This document shows positions 59,768-64,000 of a stretch of DNA of 64,000 bases, in pieces. Source of the stretch: Ensifer sp. USDA 6670. Lineage in GTDB: Bacteria; Pseudomonadota; Alphaproteobacteria; Rhizobiales; Rhizobiaceae. Position 1 is the stretch's first letter, and every line of letters starts with the position of its first letter. The translations under genes and the position numbers were made by a program. The DNA lies in the NCBI GenBank assembly GCA_000421085.1, contig ATWE01000011.1, forward strand, positions 168,365-232,364, in the 5' to 3' direction. The notes under the pieces are model-generated. The model saw only the letters and a program-made list of their open reading frames with translations, searched no databases and had not been told where the DNA came from.

Positions 59768-59932
59768 TATGTCAATTCAGGCGGAAGCCGTTTTCCGGGC
59801 TTCGACTTGCCGATTGCCGGAGTAGTCAGCGGCGCCTGCCGGCGATCCGAAAAGCGGCCTAGTACTTGTCTTCGGTCCGGGCAGGTGCAATGCAAAGGAA
59901 CATCCGGAAACCGGCGGCTGAAACAAGAGAGC

Positions 59933-60706
59933 ATGGCACGACAAGCGAACCTACCGGCCGAAAGCCCCATCGATCGCAACCATCCGGATGCGCTTTACGC
60001 GCAGCTGCGAAACCTTCTGAGAGGCATGATCGAGCGGCGCGAGCTGGCAGTGAACGATAAGCTCCCTTCCGAGCGGGAACTGGTGGCCGCATACGGCGTC
60101 AGCCGCATCACCGTGCGCCAGGCGATCAAGGAACTCGAAAATCTCGGCTACCTGCAGACACGGCCCGGAAAGGGCATCTACGTGACCGCGCCCGCCCCGT
60201 TTTACGAACTGGAAGTCGTTCGCAGCTTCACCCAGACGGCCCATGCAAACAATCGCAAGCCCGGCATGCGCCTCCTCAAGGCGGAGGTCGTCCGGGCCGA
60301 TGCGGAGGTCGCAAGACCGCTTTCGCTGCCGACCGGCGCCGAAGTGGTCTTTCTGGAGAGGCTGCGCCTTCTCGACGATTTGCCGGTGGTCGTGCAGCGG
60401 GATTGGTTCTCCGCCTCGCTCGCGCCCGGCATTCTCGACATCGACTGGACGGTCGAGAACAGGTCGCTTTACGGCGAATTCGAGAACCGCTACGGCATCC
60501 TCCCGACGCGCGGGCAATCGACCTTGAGCGCGAGGCTTGCATCCGACCTCGAGGCATCCCTGCTCCAACTCGAGCGGCCGGCGGCCGTCCTGACGCTCGA
60601 TCAGATCGCCTATGACAATCACAACCGTACCGTCAATATCAGCGCGGCAGCCTATCATCCGACCCGCTATCCGCTTTCGCTGAGGCAGTCGCACCGGCGC
60701 TTCTAG
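59933..60706 (+). CDS. GntR family regulator with UTRA domain
   Basis: A 257-residue HutC-subgroup GntR regulator. The winged helix is at about residues 18-85 (KLPSERELVAAYGVSRITVR, then YLQTRPGKGIYVT). The UTRA ligand domain covers about 100-250 (GAEVVFLERLRLLDDLPVVV). ATG 59933 starts the conserved region; longer upstream readings have no ribosome binding site and unlikely composition. It is divergent from the GH4/kinase/ABC operon and probably represses it until a phosphorylated sugar binds. Confidence 0.92.
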   Translation: MARQANLPAESPIDRNHPDALYAQLRNLLRGMIERRELAVNDKLPSERELVAAYGVSRITVRQAIKELENLGYLQTRPGKGIYVTAPAPFYELEVVRSFTQTAHANNRKPGMRLLKAEVVRADAEVARPLSLPTGAEVVFLERLRLLDDLPVVVQRDWFSASLAPGILDIDWTVENRSLYGEFENRYGILPTRGQSTLSARLASDLEASLLQLERPAAVLTLDQIAYDNHNRTVNISAAAYHPTRYPLSLRQSHRRF

Positions 60707-60745
60707 AGCGGGGAAGCTATCTGAGGACTGCAATCTCTCCTCTTC

Positions 60746-60774
60746 CCTCAGCTCTGTGCTTGTCACAGAGATGA
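60746..60774. repeat. Hairpin related to the core of the MITE-like element
   Basis: CTCAGCTCTGTG, CTTGT loop, then CACAGAGATGAG, matching the 5816-5846 hairpin with few differences. It lies just past the GntR gene and may also serve as a terminator. A GC-rich hairpin GCGCCGC/GCGGCGC follows at 60779-60796. Confidence 0.55.
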
Positions 60775-60848
60775 GAGCAGCGCCGCGTCTGCGGCGCGGG
60801 AAGAGTTCTTCCAGCCCAAAGACTTGGTCTGGCTGGCAACTGTGTTTG

Positions 60849-61760
60849 TCAGGCTTTTGAATAGATTGTTTTGTCCCTGGCCAGGGCGTTGGCGATGGTG
60901 AGCAATTTGCGGGCAAGAGCGATGATGACAACCTTGAAGGGCTTTCTTTGTCGGGCCATCCGGTCGGCATATGGCTTGAAGGCCGAGGGCATGCGGCTGG
61001 CTGTGAGCGCGGCCATGTAGAGTGCATCGCGCACCCGCTTGCGCCCGCCGCGGATATGCCGCTTGCCGCGCGATGCGCCGCTGTCGGTATTGAAGGGTGC
61101 AAGCCCGGCAAGGGCGGCCATCGCTTTGGCCGAACGGCTGCCGAGCTCGGGCATATGCGTGATGAGGGTCAGTGCCGCAACCGGCCCGATACCGGGAATG
61201 GAGCGCAATCCTGCCGTCTGCGCCTTCATGTCCGCATCGGCCTGCAAGGCCTCCTGGCAGGCCCTGTCGATGCGGGCGATCTACGCATTGAGCCAAGCGA
61301 TATGGGCCTCGATGCTCTCGCCCTCGATCCCATCAGCCTCGTGGCGGCGGGTCTTTTCCTACTGTCGCATGGCCACGAGTTGATCGCGACGCGTATGCAG
61401 GCGTACAAGAGCGTGGCGAGCCGGATCGTCGGGCTGCTGCGTGGGAAGCGACAGACTCTGGCCCATGCGGGCAAGCAGGCGCGCATCGATCGCATCCGTC
61501 TTGGCCAGCAGACCGATCGCCTTGGCAAAGTCCCGGGCGCGCGCAGGATTGACGCGGCAATAGGGCTGCCCCCGAGCTTCAAGTGCCAGACGCAGCTGCC
61601 GATCATAGCGACCCGTCGCCTCGAAGATGATCAAAACCGCCCTGCCATCAAGGCTCCGTCGAGCCAGGCTGCGATTGCCGCTGGCGCATTGTCGGTGCGC
61701 AAAGCGCGTTGCAGGCCATTGGTATACTTCTCGGTGAGAAACGTGTCTTCCTGTTTCACC
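60849..61760 (-). pseudogene. IS110-family transposase, disrupted
   Basis: The protein segments ARDFAKAIGLLAKTDAIDAR and GRYDRQLRLALEARGQPYCR (N-terminal DEDD half), then SIPGIGPVAALTLITHMPEL and SRGKRHIRGGRKRVRDALY (C-terminal transposase_20 half), identify an IS110/IS1111-type transposase. Two in-frame TAG codons lie at 61359-61361 and 61281-61283, each where CAG (Gln) would fit. The N-terminal part switches frame near 61645 (TEKYTNGLQRALRTDNAPA is in another frame), and no normal start is seen. It is inactive unless restored in trans. Confidence 0.8.
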
Positions 61761-61827
61761 TATATTCTGTGTTGGCCTGTTCCATATGGCGTCATCTTCG
61801 TAGTCGAAGTTGCAACCCGCGCTCCGT

Positions 61828-62331
61828 TCATGCCTGAGCCAACGACGCGGCGATGTCGGCGATGGAACGGAACAGAACGAGCGGATCGTCCTTGGAAGGT
61901 AGAAAGCCACGTCGCCGCCAAAAATCAGCAGCGTCGTCATCGACAGCATTGACAATCAGCGCCCGACCGCCGACGAGGGTGGCGGCCTGAACGCAGCGTT
62001 GCAGTGCGTGTTTGACAAGGCCGGTCCCGATCCCTTGTCCCGCCCATGCGATATCGGTAGCAAGCTGGCCGAGAAGAAGACACGGAACGGGATCGGGCGG
62101 CTGTCCGGTACGGATCGAGCGCGGCAGGACTGCGGGCACAATGGCGGTCGGCGCCAGTCCATAATAGCCGACGACGCGCCCCGCTTCGTGAACAACCAGA
62201 ACGGCAGTGAAGCCCTTTTGCTGATTGGAGAGGGCACGCGTCTTCAGCCAGCGATCGAGAGTCGGCTTACCACAGGAGAATTCGGAAACATCATGCGCGG
62301 CGGTGAGCGGTTCGGGAGCCGATAACGCCAC
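61828..62331 (-). CDS. GNAT-type toxin of a toxin-antitoxin pair
   Basis: A 167-residue GNAT acetyltransferase of the TacT/AtaT class, which blocks translation by acetylating aminoacyl-tRNA. Motifs are EFSCGKPTLDRWLKTRALSN near the start, VGYYGLAPTAIVP, and the acetyl-CoA loop GQGIGTGLVKHALQRC, ending with FWRRRGFLPSKDDP. GTG 62331, two bases after the antitoxin stop, gives the family N-terminus (ALSAPEPL). The longer upstream reading runs out of frame through the antitoxin. The pair appears intact although the surrounding mobile genes are decayed. Confidence 0.88.
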   Translation of the reverse strand: MALSAPEPLTAAHDVSEFSCGKPTLDRWLKTRALSNQQKGFTAVLVVHEAGRVVGYYGLAPTAIVPAVLPRSIRTGQPPDPVPCLLLGQLATDIAWAGQGIGTGLVKHALQRCVQAATLVGGRALIVNAVDDDAADFWRRRGFLPSKDDPLVLFRSIADIAASLAQA

Positions 62332-62333
62332 GG

Positions 62334-62633
62334 CTACCGCTTCGATTCGTAACCGGCTTCCCAAGGCGCCGGACGTTTGACCAGTTCGACCATCTCGGGA
62401 ACGGGGGTGGCCGGGGCGGCGAGAATCCCCATGAACCCCGCGAACCCTTCCGGGCTCATGCGGACCAGGCTCTGCTCCATGACGACCTCCTCGGCCGCAC
62501 GCACGGCGGCGTCGCGCACGAAGTCGGTACGTGAGCGGCCGCGCAGCGTGGCGGCGCGATCGATCATCGCGACATCCGCTTCCGGCAGTCGCATCGAGAT
62601 GGGATATTCCTTGCGTTCGGTTGTGCTGGCCAT
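62334..62633 (-). CDS. DUF1778 antitoxin
   Basis: A 99-residue DUF1778 antitoxin. The ribbon-helix-helix DNA-binding part is KEYPISMRLPEADVAMIDRAA with RSRTDFVRDAAVRAAEE. The C-terminal ~40 residues would wrap the toxin. AAGGAG precedes ATG 62633. A near-palindrome in the promoter region (62666-62684) is the likely operator for autorepression by the antitoxin-toxin complex. Confidence 0.9.
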   Translation of the reverse strand: MASTTERKEYPISMRLPEADVAMIDRAATLRGRSRTDFVRDAAVRAAEEVVMEQSLVRMSPEGFAGFMGILAAPATPVPEMVELVKRPAPWEAGYESKR

Positions 62634-62665
62634 GACTCGTCTCCTTGGACGCAAGATAGGGGAGT

Positions 62666-62684
62666 GTATAGCAAAACGCAATAC
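62666..62684. promoter_or_regulatory. Operator candidate of the toxin-antitoxin pair
   Basis: GTATAGCAAAACGCAATAC is a near-palindrome (GTATnGC and GCnATAC arms around five bases), 33 bases upstream of the antitoxin start, where ribbon-helix-helix antitoxins bind. Confidence 0.55.
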
Positions 62685-62720
62685 ATGGTGTGACTTCCAT
62701 GTTCAGCGATCTCGAAACAA

Positions 62721-62855
62721 GTGCATCGTAACGAGCCGGAACTGACGTTTACGCCGCGCGGCAAACCAGATCCTCGCCTTCTGCGTCTGGTCGACTTTCT
62801 GACGCGGCAGGCGGCGCGGGCGTGCTACGCGGAAGAAGTGAAGATGACGAAGTGA
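62721..62855 (+). CDS. Small protein preceding serine recombinase
   Basis: A 44-residue frame from GTG 62721 (HRNEPELTFTPRGKPDPRLL ... ACYAEEVKMTK). The same kind of short protein often precedes serine recombinase genes in alphaproteobacteria, as I recall; this is not verified. The start codon is uncertain because no ribosome binding site is visible, and the gene may begin further upstream. Confidence 0.45.
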   Translation: MHRNEPELTFTPRGKPDPRLLRLVDFLTRQAARACYAEEVKMTK

Positions 62856-62895
62856 CGGGGGAAGCGCACCTCCTGGCGCCGAAAGGAGACGTGCA

Positions 62896-63580
62896 TTGAA
62901 GATCGCGATCTACGCCCGCTATTCCTCCGACAATCAGCGCGAAGCCTCCATCGCCGACCAGTTCCGCATGGGCCGCCTGCATGCCGAAAAGCAAGCTTGG
63001 CAGATCGTCGAAGAATACTCCGATCATGCCATCTCTGGCTCGTCGCTGCTGCGCCCCGGCATTCAGGCCCTGATCTCCGATGCAACACGCGGCCGCTTCA
63101 CCTGATCCTCGCCGAAGCGATGGATCGCCTGTCGCGCGATCACGAGGACATCGCCGGTCTCTTCAAGCGCATGTCCTATTCGGACGTGAAGATGTTCACC
63201 CTTTCTGAGGTGAAGTCTCGCATCTGCATGTCAGCCTCGAAGGCACGATGTACGCCCTATTCCTGAGGGATCTGGCCGACAAGACGCGCCGCGGACAACG
63301 CAGCCGTGTCGAGTTACCGTGGCTACTCGGCGATCTCCCGCTACGCTGATCGGCTGCTCGACGGCACGCAACAAGGGCACCTGCGACAACCGCGTTAACA
63401 TCCGCCGCGACGAGCTGGAGGCGCGGGTGCTCAACGCCCTGCGCACCAAGCTCGTGGACCCCGCCATGTTCGCCCGCTTCTGCGAAGTGTTCACACAGGG
63501 TCGCTCGCCGATCCATGTGCGCAAGCTAGCAAATGGTGCGCGACGCGAAAAGCGAGTCGACGACATCTACCGGCCGGCGA
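62896..63580 (+). pseudogene. Large serine recombinase, degraded
   Basis: The N-terminal resolvase domain is recognisable: KIAIYARYSSDNQREASIAD (catalytic Ser in YSS), then EEYSDHAISGSSLLRPGIQA. A frameshift near 63100 moves to AEAMDRLSRDHEDIAGLFKR. Another near 63215 moves to LEGTMYALFLRDLADKTRRG. Most of the recombinase domain is then missing. The zinc-ribbon region resumes at NKGTCDNRVNIRRDELEARV. A TTG at 62896 with AAAGGAG upstream was the original start. It has at least two frameshifts and an internal deletion, so it is inactive. Confidence 0.8.
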
Positions 63581-64000
63581 GTGTTCAACGAACGCGTACC
63601 GCCGTTAGCAAACCCGCACCAGTCGCAAGTGGTCGACGAGTTCATACCTCTCGCCCCCTGCTAATCTTGGCGCCGATCAGACCGACGTGCCAGCAGCCAG
63701 GAAATCGAAAATCTGCATATTGCCCGCTGGGAGGAGACATCGCCTACTTGCCTCATACAGCCTGGCGCGGAACGACGAAACCGAGCTCCAGCCTGTTGCG
63801 AGAGCAGTGAACCTGCCCCTCCCCGCAGCCCCGTGATGGACTGCGATACAGCAGCTGGCCCGCCAGGGCCATGGCAAGTGAAATGAGCGCACCAGGCGCA
63901 GGCGCGTCAGCGCCGAAGCCAGTTCGCGCGCAACTTGACCGGTTAACAGCGCAGCCGCAGGAGGCTTAGCATAGCGCCGCCCGAAGGGCGGAAGCCGGGA
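63581..64000. other. Decayed right-hand edge
   Basis: No intact gene is supported. A short GC-rich hairpin CCGCCC-GAA-GGGCGG lies at 63977-63991. The stretch probably consists of mobile-element debris following the recombinase remnant. Confidence 0.4.

Noticed and set aside
1..64000. CRISPR arrays, tRNA and rRNA genes
   Set aside because: No regularly spaced direct repeats and no cloverleaf or rRNA segments were recognised by eye. A covariance-model search would be needed to exclude them fully.

Overview
The window looks like part of a large replicon (pSymB-like megaplasmid/chromid or chromosome) of a Sinorhizobium/Ensifer-type alphaproteobacterium. The supporting signs are high GC, a tandem pair of Ku genes, Kup, rhizobial interspersed palindromes, many ABC and TRAP uptake operons with LysR/AraC/GntR regulators, a RirA-type iron operator, and many sites resembling the rhizobial general-stress sigma factor RpoE2/EcfG promoter (GGAAC-N16/17-nGTT). 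Genus-level placement is inference. No tRNA, rRNA or CRISPR was seen.

Layout. 0-2.1 kb is a mosaic edge: a gene running off the left end, an IS630-type transposase remnant, and a DUF4172/Fic protein whose promoter carries two copies of one palindromic operator. 2.1-14 kb is mixed core and accessory: LysR with a YcaC-like hydrolase, two Ku genes, kup, a methyltransferase, small and EF-hand proteins, a PLP decarboxylase and an FAD oxidoreductase, with several interspersed palindromes. 14-28 kb is a CDP-deoxysugar cluster in two blocks (cytidylyltransferase, CDP-glucose 4,6-dehydratase and C-methyltransferase at 14.0-17.1 kb; CmcI-type methyltransferase, epimerase/reductase, acetyltransferase and RmlC-like epimerase at 25.1-27.9 kb). 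A sugar uptake/catabolism unit (AraC, AraA-like isomerase, ribose-type ABC transporter, CocE-like hydrolase) lies between them. 28-33 kb is an iron-chelate ABC operon with two paralogous binding proteins, divergent from a methyltransferase gene and sharing a TGA-N9-TCA site. 33-38.8 kb holds a LysR gene, an M20 amidohydrolase, a TRAP transporter and a RidA protein.

39-53 kb is a stress island: DUF4168, CBS, DUF2934 and BON proteins, topoisomerase IB, GlgX, TreZ, a UdgX-type uracil-DNA glycosylase, GST, cupin, DUF763 and several tiny proteins. Many of these genes have GGAAC-type promoters at the correct distance, including divergent pairs for glgX/treZ and for two small genes near 49.9 kb. The same motif precedes the ku pair at 3.9 kb, so trehalose/glycogen metabolism and DNA end repair are probably co-induced by general stress.

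53-60.7 kb is an operon for an imported glycoside: ABC transporter, PfkB kinase and GH4 6-phospho-glycosidase, divergent from a UTRA/GntR regulator with a near-palindromic operator between them. 60.7-64 kb is a decayed mobile segment: an IS110-type transposase with two in-frame TAG codons, an intact DUF1778/GNAT toxin-antitoxin pair, a small ORF typical of recombinase loci, and a fragmented serine recombinase.
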